A DNA stretch of 64,000 nt from Sabellastarte sp. h YS-2021 (lineage: Eukaryota > Annelida > Polychaeta > Sabellida > Sabellidae), in assembly GCA_964017235.1 (NCBI GenBank), contig OZ024940.1, forward strand, positions 26,727,615 to 26,791,614, written 5' to 3'. This document shows, piece after piece, positions 47,406 to 59,130 of the stretch (position 1 is its first letter; each line of letters opens with the position of its first letter). The position numbers and the translations under genes were made by a program. The notes beneath the pieces are model-generated. The model was not told where the DNA came from and searched no databases. It was given only the letters and a program-made list of their open reading frames with translations.

Positions 47406-48129
47406 CAGTTTGTAGTTGGAACTGGGCAACCTACACCACACAGACTGATGGATAATGATTTTCCGTCGAATGAATGGTAACAATTTCCAAAATGGCAGCC
47501 GAGCTGAGGCCATCTTGGTTTTTTTCACTATGGGCCACAAACTAAGCTACTGACATCAAACAGATCAAGACATGAAATATAATGATGCTAAACAGAGACA
47601 GGTTTTCCTTACATGAGCAGAAACCATTTTCAAAATGACTGGTGGGACCATAATCTGGCTTTTTGACATGGTCCGAAATCATACATGGAAAACTATTGAC
47701 ACGATAAACCAACTTATGAAATATGTGGGGAGGACATTCGGAAAGGTATTTAAATGATTGCTACTTTGGCAATAGAACGACCCTGTGAACACGAAATTTA
47801 AAATCCTCTGTGGAAGGCACATACATTAACAAGACCTCAATTTAAACCAGGGCACAGTTTTTGCATGTTTACGTTACCAGTAAAACAGGTACCAGAGTTG
47901 CAAGGTTTCTTGTCTTATTTTCCACCATTAATAACGCATTGGTGACCTTTGGTGGGGGACCACTAAACCTGTTTGTTGGCGATTGCTAAATGTCATTTTT
48001 TGGAGCATGTGAGTAAACTCATTCAGGGCATTCATTAGACAAGCTTGCTATTGCCGCCAGAGGTTTATGATCCAGAAATGGTTTATGCTGCCTCCAAACT
48101 GCTTTCATGGTAATGAGAACTGCTAATAC

Positions 48130-48283
48130 TTTGGTAGTTGCTTGCCGTTGGTCGGCAGTTTACAGTACAGAACCCTAACGAACTGTATGTACTGGTTTCC
48201 TCTGCCCTTCCAACTACCCATCGTGATATGACCTGCACAGTGTTGAAAGCGACGTAAAACCCCAAATAAATAAATAAATACAC
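48130..48283 (+). mobile_element. 5'-truncated SINE
   Basis: Only the body and tail (TGCCGTTGGTCGGCAGTTTA to CCCAAATAAATAAATAAATA). Truncation fits target-primed reverse transcription. Confidence 0.85.
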
Positions 48284-49049
48284 CAAAAGACAACCGAGTC
48301 ACAACCTTGTATACTGTCCCGAATTCAGAGGCGGAAATTTTAAATATTTTAAAACTTCCGTAGAACGGCCGCAAGGTAATGGATGTTTCGCCATTGTGTC
48401 ACACGGTCGCACACGAACCTCAGATGGTAGTTGAAGGACAGGGGGTTGGGGTTTGGGGGTGGTGGGACTCTCCTCTTCAAGTAACAGTCTCAGTTTACAT
48501 TGAAATATAAGTACTACAGTTACCATTTCACTTTTGATTATTACATGAGTTATAAGGGCAAGAAGGTGTACACACAGAAGAACAGAAAGACGGAACGAAA
48601 CTGATACAACAACCCTCTCTGATCGTCAAACATTAACAAGCAATAAAGATTTGGGGAGAAACAACTTTTCAATAAGGTAACACTAAAACTGAGAGAGAGA
48701 TTAAAGGCATCCTATTAATCCCTTTGAAAAGTATTGTTTGAAATTTATCTGGGCATCAGTGAACAGCAATTTGTTGGCTTACTGCAGACAATCCGGTTTC
48801 AAGTTTTTTTGTGGTTCAAGAGGGAAAAAAACTGACAACAGCGCAGTGCTAATGTGGCAGTAAACATATGGAGTTAGCTGGTGTGTCAATCAGAAAAAAA
48901 TGCCAATCCAACTTGTTTCAGTCTGAGCAACTGTAAACTTTAATGCTTTCATATGTTCATGTGGTAGATTGTGAATAGTTCCAGTTTCATAATGTCTCTG
49001 AATATTGCGGAAAAAGGCTGAAAATGAGTGAATTTTTATTTTTTAATAT

Positions 49050-49201
49050 AGGAATAAAAGACGTATTCGAGTGATTTATGATGGATTTAAACTATCGAGC
49101 GGCTGTATTAAAGCCACGAAGCCCGAAGGGCTGAGTGCTTTAATACAGCAGATCGATAGTTTAAGTCCATCATAAAGCACGAGAATTTGTCTTTTATTCC
49201 T
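49050..49201. mobile_element. Foldback (long inverted repeat) element
   Basis: Arms of about 65 bases: AGGAATAAAAGAC, TTTATGATGG and AAACTATCGA pair with their inverted partners on the right. The centre AGCCCGAAGGGCT is itself a small hairpin. Confidence 0.8.
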
Positions 49202-49777
49202 ATTCTAAAATGGTTACATTTATATTTTCGTCAAAATAAGCGGTAATTCTTATGCAAAAATCAAAACAAATCCAACGCCATGTTGGCTGTTCCATCAATA
49301 CCACATACATAGTGATAGCTGTTGTAAAAATAAAGGATATTTGTTACTCTATTTTCACATAATTTGTCATGAAATATATGCGAGATTGTCACTGTAGATG
49401 GTTTCAATTTGTTGTAAGCTTTAAAACGATATGCTATTTATTAAAATCAAGGAAAAAATAACAATTTTATAAATATTTTTACCGCGAGTCATTTGTTGAC
49501 ATTTTTACGCGAAGGGACGATGTAACAGATTTCAACAGCGTGCTTTATTTACCGTTCTATACTCGCGGTTCAAGCATTGGGCAAAAGACGTGTCCAAGGT
49601 CACTGCGCAGCGTACCATTTTAGAATTTTTAATTGTGAAATCAAGATTAACCAAGTTTAAACGTGACAGAATGACGTTGTATTACTACACAGTTAAAATG
49701 GCAACAGAATAGACAGGAAGGTCCTGAAATGTGACACATCCTGCATTCTTAACCTACGATTATTCAACACGTTGATC

Positions 49778-50257
49778 GTTTGGTGAAACGTCCCTGTCCT
49801 TGGATCACTGCCTGTTTGCGACCTTGTCATTCAGTGGCGAACTGTCCATTATACCTTGCGCATTCCCTTGGATTTCAGTACTGAGAGCATGCACATATGA
49901 ATTTCTTGCTACAGTAACCAAAGGTGTGGTCCACGCTGTACATAATGTTGTGATTTGGTCGTCTTTCAGTGTAATATGGTGACATAAGTTGAGCTAAGGT
50001 ATTGGTCGTTTGGCCACGTGTTCGTCCAACAGCTACCAAAGGTGAGTTGAGGTTAATGGACGTTGCTTCTCGGTGACCAACGTTTATAGTACTGTCATTC
50101 TACTATTATTGACTGTTAAAAAAACCGTGTTCAATCAGTGGCCGTCTGCCTGTTGTGTGAACCACTCGGACGAAATGGGGCGACCTGGGAGGCGGTACCA
50201 TCTCCCAGTAAAACTTGTAACCGCGGGACGTACCACCTGTAATGTGAAAGGGTCATT
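49778..50257. mobile_element. Member of the 44-kb MITE family
   Basis: CCTGTCCTTGGATCACTGCC, TTCAGTGGCGAACTGTCC and GAAATGGGGCGACCTGGGA match 44080-44810 in order; the right end is GTGAAAGGGTCATTA. It lacks the nested hAT MITE. Confidence 0.7.
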
Positions 50258-50859
50258 AGAGTTTGTCAATGATGCAGATTAAGGGCTATAAAAGTTCACA
50301 TTACATTGGTTTAGATGTCTACATAAACATAAGAATATTTGTGCACATGTACCCTGAACTGAGCAGTGTGAGAGGGGAGATCTCTTCACTTCTGTCCAAA
50401 TCAACAAACCATCCACTTCACTCGGTAAACTTTGTAAGCTTATACACCCCCCTCCCCCCACAAAAAAACACACTTTAAAAACACAGCTGACTGATTTTAG
50501 GTGGCGAATGTAGACTAATTTAGCAATTACCTGGCAGTCTTAAGCATTACTTCCACTTTCAAGGGTTATATATCTTTAGACCTTTGTCTGGACTGGCCAT
50601 ATTAAAAAAAAAAATATGTGAAAGATCGGCAAAAAATTAGCTTATATTAATCCAAAACTTAAGTTTAAGTTAAGATCATTTTTTGATTATTTTTAATCCA
50701 CCTGCCCAAATGGATGAAATTTTGTATTAAAAATAGTTGAATCTGCCGGACTTACTCCAAAATCAGCTTAACTTTGTGATTACTGACTTTGCACCCAGAT
50801 TAGCTAAGCCATTATTTTCTGCATTTCTCAACCTACTCTACCTGCCTCACTTGTCTTAA
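50258..50859. other. Intergenic, nothing recognised
   Basis: No gene, array or terminal repeat is visible. Confidence 0.4.
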
Positions 50860-51390
50860 AAAGGGACTAAGTCTGTGGTCTTAGACTTAGAAGGTTTCAC
50901 AAAGCTGTTTTGTCTAGGCTTTGGCTGAGTCTACTTTGCTTAACTTTCATAAACAATGACTTAAATATGGGTGTCATATATTTTTCTCACTTCAAAATTT
51001 GAAATGTCTGAAATTAATGAAGAATAAATATAGAGTACACCTCTCAAACTTAGTGTTTACACATATTTTATGTGGTTCTAAGACTTTCCATTGAAAAACA
51101 GCAATTTCCCAAAGGTACAATGAGTTAAAAAATGTGTGTAATCAATAAAATATTTTGACGAGATATAAAAGGCACATAATACCGTAAAACCACTGTGGTA
51201 AAATGATAAGCTTGGACTTAGCTAAGTCACCTTCTGTGAAATCCATTTAAGCCCAAGACTTAGCAAAGACAAAAGACTCAGATTTAAATACCTGACTTAG
51301 CCTAAGTCCAGGCTAAGTCTGAGACTCTGAAACCGTCCCCCGAACTTTAAGTCTAAGTCCAGGCTAAGTCCTTTTGTGAAACTGACCCTT
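50860..51390. mobile_element. GTTTCACAAAGG-type MITE, uninterrupted copy
   Basis: Shares ATGATAAGCTTGGACTTAGC, TTCTGTGAAATCCATTTAAG and the end GTCCTTTTGTGAAACTG with 18431-19402. It preserves the empty target of the TA-flanked MITE. Confidence 0.65.
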
Positions 51391-52534
51391 GACCTTTAGA
51401 AGTGCAGTGATTAATTGTTCGACCAATCAGAACGCACACCACATACTCTGGATGGTCTGGAAACAAACTCGTGAGATTAGAACTGCGGTATAACAGGTAT
51501 ACCTAACAGGGCCACGGCAGGTTAGAGACCATCTGCTGGTAACAGACATTTTAGGCTGTTTCCTCAGCACTTAAAGCTACTCTTCCCACACCCCTGATAT
51601 GAAAGACCAATCTCGAATAGTTCTGCAAGCAAAAGCCTCAAATTTTCTTTAACGCAATTTAAACTGTAACTTTCCAGTCTTCCAACCGATTTTGATGATG
51701 TTCTTTAGCCGTCATAAAATGGAACTTCGCTATAACTAGAACCAAATACTGTGGAGTGTGGAAATTGAAGATTTGAGTTATACATAGTCTACTCCACAGC
51801 AAATTCCATGTGTACGTTTATTGGATATTTCTCTCTTATTATTTACTTGCACACCGCCAAATTTTTGCCAATAAAATCTGGCAATTTTTCTTGGCAAAGT
51901 AACAGCAATCATTGCAAGTCAACCGCACTTATGTCAATTTTTATGTCCATATTAATTTAATCGCTATTATAAATGTTCAAGCTGATACAAAATACTCTCC
52001 TTTTTATTATTCTACTCTATAACGAGTACTGAGAAACATTCTTGTATAATAAATAATTTAACAGCCAAAGATTAAACGTAAAGCACAATTCCAACAACAT
52101 GCATACCTTTTAAGTTCAAAGGATTGCAATGTCTTCCTAAGATCTCGCTTACCGGTTAAAAAACCCTCAGAAAAGTGGCAACACCTTTTAAGTTCAAAAC
52201 CTTTAGTGTAGGGTTTTTTTTTTCGTTTACAAAGCTGGAATTTAGATTACAATCAGCATGCTTCCATGGAAGGGCAAATTCCTTCAGAGTTTGATGGTTT
52301 TTGCAGATTCATCAAGAATTTCGAGTCATCGTATCATAAAAACAAATCTTTGCAACAAGCGTGTGATGAACCTATCTTTGTATCTGGACTTTTTTCCAGA
52401 GATACAATTAATTCCTCGAACAGGTCGAGAATCACCAAAAGCGATCAGCAAAAACACCACAAACAGAAAATCAAAAAGTTTATGGCTTTTCGTATTAAAC
52501 TGCAGTTGAGTTATTTTTATCTGATTTATTTATC

Positions 52535-52566
<32 letters not shown>

Positions 52567-52732
52567 GGGGGGTGGGGTGGGGGTGGGGGTGGGGTGTACA
52601 TTTCTACCATTTAGATAGAGACCAGGAAGTATTCCCTGAGATAGGTCCTTCCTGTAATTGTTTACAATGTTTGTATTTATATTATGTCTTTATAATATTT
52701 ATATTATTTAACACCTCTACCATTTAGACAGT
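51391..52732. other. Intergenic
   Basis: 51735-51795 is one decayed unit of the 75-bp satellite. A T run with a G-rich tract lies at 52538-52596. The 153-codon frame at 52266 reads through these runs and is not credible. Confidence 0.5.
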
Positions 52733-52950
52733 TTATTTATTTGGGGTTTTACATCGCTTTCGACACTGTACACGTCATATAATGACGGGTAGTTTTGTGG
52801 GCAGAGGAAACCACTACATACAGTTGGTCAAGGTTCTGTACTGTAAACTGCAGACCATCAGTAAGCAACTTCCAACTTTCCCACATAAGGTCTGGGGATT
52901 GAACCGCTGACCTCAGAGGTGGGCGGTGAGTGTGTTGCCACCGTGGCCCC
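52733..52950 (-). mobile_element. tRNA-derived SINE
   Basis: Complete body; the flanks TACCATTTAGACAG and TACCGTTCAGATAG look like a decayed duplication. Confidence 0.8.
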
Positions 52951-53399
52951 CTACCGTTCAGATAGAGACAAAACCTAGTCCTTGAGTCATGTACTTCCTA
53001 TGTGTATTTTTAGTGTTTGTTTACAATATTTACATTTACATTTTATTTATACTGGGGTTGTTTTTTTTCACCCCAATGTAATTTGACCCAAAGGAGTTTT
53101 AAATTCCTCAGGGCAAATTAATACAGATGATTCCCTTTAACTGTCAGCACCGATACGGAAAAGACTTAAAGTCAATGGAACTTTACCTCCAGGCAATAAT
53201 GGTGAAAAAAATTAAAGCAACAAGAAACGGAGGCTGTAAAAAAAATCCAAAAACAACCCGAAGAAATGAAAACATTTTAAGTACATATAAAGTACAGGTA
53301 TTGCATAGTCCTCGGAAGTATAAACCTTTATTGTTCCACAGTTGGTGTCTGGTAATCAGAACTATATAATTGTCTGTCGTTTTCATTCTATTTCAAATA

Positions 53400-53660
53400 G
53401 TACTTTTAAAGGTGCTTAATCTCCATCTAAAGACAGACTCTAGGCACCCCAATATAGTAAAGTAGAAATTGATAATTGTATAACCAAAAAGGAAACATAG
53501 CAGGGGTCGGCGCCATTGAGAACGACACAAATTAGGGTGGGTATGCTTTTGCAAAGAGATAGGTTTTTCAGCTTCTTTCCGAATAAGTGAAGAGAAGTGG
53601 CTGAATGTACAACATCGGGCAAATCATTCCAAATCTTTGGCCCAAAATGCTTAGCCGACT
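53400..53660. repeat. Dispersed repeat, partner of 22130-22400
   Basis: GGTGCTTAATCTCCATC, TAAAGACAGACTC and GCCCAAAATGCTTAGCCGAC match the 22-kb copy. Class unknown. Confidence 0.5.
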
Positions 53661-54435
53661 TATGTACTGTTTATTCATTATAAAAACAGACAAATGCACG
53701 TGCCCAACAACAGAGTCTCCTGTTGGAGGTAAACGTTGAAAGAATCTTGCCACAGACATAGTAAAAGTGTGCTTGCCTTATCAACGATGTGGTGCTAATT
53801 ACAAGCACAAAACCTTAAGTGTGACTCCAAGGGCAAATTAATTCTAAACGCCTAATCTGAGGCCTATCCCACACGACCCCTGGAGCATTAATTCAGTCGC
53901 AATCTGACCAATGTAATGCAAAAACCACATTGTATGTGCTTCTCATTTGGCAAAGTCAGCTGCAATATATTTCAGACATATTTATCTAACTTCCACAGCC
54001 ACCGGATTTTGTAAAGTTTTGCAACCGAGGTTAAAAAAAAAAGACCACCCTTAGGGGTCCAAAGCATTAAGACATTTTTCTCTTTGATTAGCCTTGAATT
54101 TTAATCCAGTTTCACATTAGCGGCCAAGTTAAAAGTAGCAGGAAAACCCAGATTTGCACTGTGACCAAAAGGTTTGTTGGGTTGTGTTTTCATGACTCTT
54201 TCAACAGCTCAGGTTATAATTGTGCAGACTCAAAGTATTTCATACATCTTGCTGTGTGAGTGGGATTTTATAGAAAAACTTCGCGAATAACATATACAAA
54301 AATATATCACAAATAAAGATAACAATATTATATGAGTGCGTAGCGAGAGTAATTGTTAATCTTCATGAGTGATATATATTTTCTGTATATGTCTGATTAG
54401 GGATGTTTTACTTTTATTATCCACCATTTTGTATA

Positions 54436-54665
54436 TTTGTTTATTTGGGGTTTAACGTCGCTTTCAACACTGTACAGGTCATATCACGACGGGTAGTTGG
54501 AAGGGCAGAGGAAACCAGTACATAGAGTTCGCTAGGGTTGTGTACTGTAAACTGCCGACCAACGGCAAGCAACTACCAGCTTTCCCACTTGAGCCCGTGC
54601 GGAGATCGAACCCCGGCCTCAGAGGTGGGAGGCGAGAGTGTTACCACTCTGCCACCGTGGCCCCC
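54436..54665 (-). mobile_element. tRNA-derived SINE, 12-bp TSD
   Basis: CCATTTTGTATA is perfect at 54424-54435 and 54666-54677; the head is complete. Confidence 0.9.
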
Positions 54666-54939
54666 CCATTTTGTATAATTTATGAGTTAAATCAATCAAT
54701 ATTAAATGAGAGAATGTGAAAAAGGCTGTCAAAAACATGGGTACCAGTGTATATAAAAACTTTAATTGTTTAACTTGCAATATCTCAGTCATTTGTGCAT
54801 GGATTTTGACGCAACAAACATGAGCAGAAGCGCTGTAAAAGGACCATTCTAAGGATGTATAATACATGTTTGTAGGTTACATAGTTTCCAAGATATTGGT
54901 CAAAAACTGGAAGTTATTGTCAATTAATATCCACTAGCA

Positions 54940-55035
54940 GATCCGGGGGGTGGGGGTGGGGGGGTCGGGGGGGGTTCAAACCTCCCCGGGGAGGGGGGGG
55001 TTCAGGGGGTTTGAACCTCCCCCCCCCCTTGAAAA
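54940..55035. repeat. G/C-rich low-complexity block
   Basis: Dense G runs, then GTTCAAACCTCCCCGGGG and its partial inverse GGGTTTGAACCTCCCC. A G-quadruplex is possible on +, a hairpin across the block. Confidence 0.7.
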
Positions 55036-55447
55036 ATAATGTAAATGGGTTCAACCCAAAGTACAAAATTATGCACTATATTTTTACCAAAAATTTATTT
55101 TTTTCCCGGGGGGGCATGCACCCTGACCCCCTAGTTATGGTATGTCTGATGTGAACCCCCACCTTACTTAAAAGCTGGATCCGCCCCTGATATCCATGGT
55201 GTGTAGGTGCCTGTGAGCCCAAAAAATATCCCACTCCGACTGTGTCACCCTATACATGTCAAATACTGTCTTTCGCTGGATAATAAAAACCACATTGACC
55301 ATGGCCTTGAAATAAAAGAAAGGTAAACAGTCTTTGAATCCCTTTAACGGTCAGGGAATAGCCTGCAGCCAGGATTTCTCACATCTTATGAGCAGTCCAG
55401 TTCCCAGAATCGAGACAAGATGCTGCTCTGAAAACAACCAATGAGAA

Positions 55448-55518
55448 ACTACCTAGGGATTCGAAAGCAGGACCTCGCAGGTGGAAGGGGAGTGCATCAG
55501 TCACTGCGCCTCCCTCTG
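55448..55518 (-). repeat. tRNA-like SINE head
   Basis: Minus strand GGAGGCGCAGTGACTGATG (A box-like) and GCTTTCGAATCCC (B box). No anticodon stem can be supported, so it is not called a tRNA gene. Confidence 0.5.
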
Positions 55519-55631
55519 GGCAGGAAGAAGTGTATCCCCTGAGTCTGTGAAACTACAAAGCAGCGGACACTATGCTCGACACAAAGTGCTTCAAACTCAA
55601 CCTACACCTTCTTAAACCAGATACCAGATTT

Positions 55632-55790
55632 TATTTGTTGTTTTACGTCGTGTTCAACAGCCAGGGTCATATTGCGATGGGTAGTTTACAGGTGGAGGAA
55701 ACCAGTGCATACTGCACTGTAAACCACCGAACCGGCGGCCTCAGAGGTTGGAGGCGGAGAACTCTAACCGCTCCACCACCGAGCCCCCTA
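55632..55790 (-). mobile_element. Internally deleted SINE (third subfamily)
   Basis: Tail TTTTACGTCGTGTTCAACAG and head GGGGGCTCGGTGGTGGAGCG (minus) are present; the middle is shortened. Confidence 0.8.
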
Positions 55791-56003
55791 AATCTTCTTA
55801 AGCATCAGAGATGGGTCAACGATTGGCTTGGTACTTAAACCGAGTGTTTACTGGTTTAGTTCCAACTTATATCCTTTTTGGTGCAACATTTATATTATTG
55901 ATCGTAGAAACTCCTTTAAAATAGTACTTATAAGTTACTCTTAGACTAACATATTTTTCATGCCAGGTCAACTTGTGCCTGAGTCAATGGATATTTTAAT
56001 CGC

Positions 56004-56299
56004 AAGGAAGGATTGCGGTAATATAGAAGCAAATCCAGTTTATCTGGTTACACTCTGGTAAAGAAACCCAGTTGTAAACCCTTTCAAAACCAGTTGTTGT
56101 CTTCAAGCGTGGATTATAAACTTTTGTTCACACTTTTGATAAAATATTATTAAGGAAGGATTGCGGTAATATAGAAGCAAATCCAGTTTATCTGGTTACA
56201 CTCTGGTAAAGAAACCCAGTTGTAAACCCTTTCAAAACCAGTTGTTGTCTTCAAGCGTGGATTATAAACTTTTGTTCACACTTTTGATAAAATATTATT
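56004..56299 (+). repeat. Perfect 148-bp tandem duplication
   Basis: 56004-56151 and 56152-56299 read identically by eye, starting AAGGAAGGATTGCGGTAATA. A very recent event or an assembly artefact. Confidence 0.9.
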
Positions 56300-56918
56300 A
56301 AAGGTTATAAATGACTAGCTGCTATCTGATAGAATATCATATTATTTTAACTTTCTTAGCTTTTATTTTTTGCAAAAATTAAAATACAAATTTCAGCAAA
56401 CTGTAGTGTGGTGTTTGAAGAGATGTCTGATACATTTTTAAACCAGTTAATAACCAGTCAAAAATTATTTTTGAAAAAGTATAATCGATATTGAAATATT
56501 AATAACCACTGCCACTCTAGATTAAAGGATCCACACAGAGTCAGATTAAAAGTGGAAAAAGTGGAAACAGTAACATCTTGTTCCAGATGCACTGACTAAT
56601 ACCACATGAGGCGGTAATTGAAGACTTATAAGTCTGACCGCTTGGCCGATGAAGCCGTCAGTAATTAGTGATGCCTGTCATCATAAACCTCAGTAAGTTA
56701 CCCAGTACACTGATTTACAGTGCCATGTGTTTGCGTTCAGAATGACATTCACTCCCTAGTTATATCTCCTTGCTTGCTCTACCGTGGCTGGGTAAGTGAT
56801 AACACCTCCGCTCACCCCCTTTCTTTTTCCCTCTGTAAAAGTATGACAGGAACAGATTCATTGATGTTCTGCTTCTGCTGTCGCCTCTTGCAGGAATCAA
56901 CTAGATTCATACTTGTTT

Positions 56919-56966
56919 GCCAAGATACTCATCACGCTATGCCACAATTCATGAAAGTCCAGAGAC
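56919..56966 (-). repeat. Fragment of the 5S-derived repeat
   Basis: CATCACGCTATGCCACAATT and CATGAAAGTCCAGAGAC match the 5' part of the 22.5-kb and 39.5-kb copies; the box A-C region is absent. Confidence 0.6.
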
Positions 56967-57017
56967 AAAAAAAAAATGATATCTAGAAGTGCGAGCCTCA
57001 ATAGTGCTCATGCTTAA

Positions 57018-57255
57018 TTTACTTATTTATTTGGGCTTTTAAGTCGCTTTCAACACTGTATAGGTCATATCACGACGGGTAGTTGGAAGGGCAGAGGAAA
57101 CCAGTACATACAGTTCGTGTCAGGGTTCTGTACTGCAAACTGCCGACCAACGGCAAGCAACTCCCAGCTTTCCCACTTGAGGCTGTGCCGGGAACCGAAC
57201 CCCGGCCTCAGAGGTGGGAGGCGAGAGTGTTACTACTCTGCCATGGCCCCCGCGA
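57018..57255 (-). mobile_element. tRNA-derived SINE, 12-bp TSD
   Basis: GCTCATGCTTAA is perfect at 57006-57017 and 57256-57267. B box GGGGTTCGGTTCCCGGC. Confidence 0.9.
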
Positions 57256-57267
57256 GCTCATGCTTAA

Positions 57268-58189
57268 AAACTAGACTTAGGGAGGGGAAGACTTCTGAAA
57301 CATTGAAATTGTGCAGTCTCAATCTGGATCAGCTTCAAGGAGGACTGATCCATGTGTAGAAACCTGGCGTGGAAATATGACCTCGATCATATGCATAGGT
57401 TTCGAGTTGAAAAAAAAAATGTAAAGAGGTATCTACAAGAGCTTATTTCTGGGTGGGGACTTTTCTATCTGTAAAACTGCTCTCAGACCACAAAACCTTC
57501 GGCCTGAAGATCACAGTACAATGTGCTGGTAAGAGCCGTTATTAAATAAAGTAGTCCCAAGTCCCTGTGTTACAGCTATCAGTGCAGTTGTTTATAGTGT
57601 GGAACCTCCCGATAAACCCTTGGTTGTCACTTGACCCTGAGATGACCTTCGGTACTCAGAAAGCCCTCTCTGCCTTGTTCACTGTTTCGACACCTGACAG
57701 CCTCACAACGGATCAAAGCCCGGCTTTTCAGGGATTAAAGATTCTCTATGTTTTTTGACCCAAATCTGTACAAGTGCCGCACTTTTAGAACACCTCAGAT
57801 GTTTGTTTTATACTCTATGCTAGAGTCACAGTCAGTTTTTCATTTTCTGAAACCGTTTGTTGGTTAAAAAAAAACAACAATATGTGGTTGAAATTGATTA
57901 TAGAATTTGATAAAAAAATATCTGACAACACAAATCACATACTGCCATCAAGCTGGGGGGGCTTTGAAATAGTTTTCTTTGTTAAAAAAGTGAACCAAAG
58001 TTGGAATTGCTATATCTCTGTACTAGATACAGTGGAAGAGAGCACTAACCAATGAAAACTGATGCAATGCCAACCTTGTTAACATGACCAGGTCACTGAG
58101 GTCTCTGTAACATGAAAAATAAACTACAAAAACTGGAATAAAATGACTTAAAACAGCACCTTGTCCAAGTATGGCTAACTTTATTTTAA
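57268..58189. other. Intergenic, nothing recognised
   Basis: No repeat family or credible frame. Confidence 0.4.
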
Positions 58190-59130
58190 AGTTAATCATA
58201 AACTAAAACCAAATCCTGTGGATATTGGAGGTTCTAGTTATACAGAGTCTACTGTACATTGTGGAAGTTAGCCATAACTTGAACCAGATCCTGTGGATAT
58301 TGGAGGTTCTAGTTATACAGAGTCTACTGTAAATAGTGGAAGTTAGCCATAACTAGAACCAAATCCTGTGGATATCGGAGGTTCTAGTTATACAGAGTCT
58401 ACTGTATGTAGTGGAAGTTAGCCATAACTAGAACCAAATCCTGTGGATATTGGAGGTTCTAGTTATACAGAGTCTACTGTATATAGTGGAAGTTAGCCAT
58501 AACTAGAACCAAATCCTCTGGATATTGGAGGTTCTAGTTATACAAAGTCTACTGTATATAGTGGAAGTTAGCCATAACTAGAGCCAAAATCCTGTGAATA
58601 TTGGAGGTTCTAGTTATACAGAGTCTACTGTATATAGTGGAAGTTAGCCATAACTAGAACCAAATCCTGTAGATATTGGAGGTTCTAGTTATACAGAGTC
58701 TACTGTATATAGTGGAAGTTAGCCATAATTAGAAACAAATCCTGTGGATATTGGAGGTTCTAGTTATACAGAGTCTACTGTATGTAGTGGAAGTTTGCCA
58801 TAACTAGAACCAAATCCTGTGGATATTGGAGGTTCTAGCTATACAGAGTCTACTGTATGTAGTGGAAGTTTGCCATAACTAGAACCAAATCCTGTGGATA
58901 TTGGAGATTCTAGTTATACAGAGTCTACTATATGTAGTGGAAGTTAGCCATAACTAGAACCAAATCCTGTGGATATTGGAGATTCTAGTTATACAGAGTC
59001 TACTGTATGTAGTGGAAGTCAGCCATAACTAGAACCAAATCCTGTGGATATTGGAGATTCTAGTTATACAGAGTCTACTGTATGTAGTGGAAGTTAGCCA
59101 AAACTGGAACCATTAGTCTAGCGGATATTA
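58190..59130 (+). repeat. 75-bp minisatellite, about 12.5 copies
   Basis: The motif TACAGAGTCTACTGTATATA recurs at 58241, 58316, 58391 and onward every 75 bases (one unit 76). Unit ends GGTTCTAGTTAT and ATAACTAGAACC are inverted. Same family as 24500-24880, opposite orientation. Confidence 0.95.

Noticed and set aside
52266..52727. 153-codon frame on +
   Set aside because: It runs through a poly-T and a poly-G tract (Phe and Gly/Val runs), with no domain or splice support.
58190..59130. CRISPR-like regular array
   Set aside because: Successive 75-bp units are whole-unit tandem copies without unique spacers, in a eukaryotic context; it is a minisatellite. The same applies to 30353-30704.
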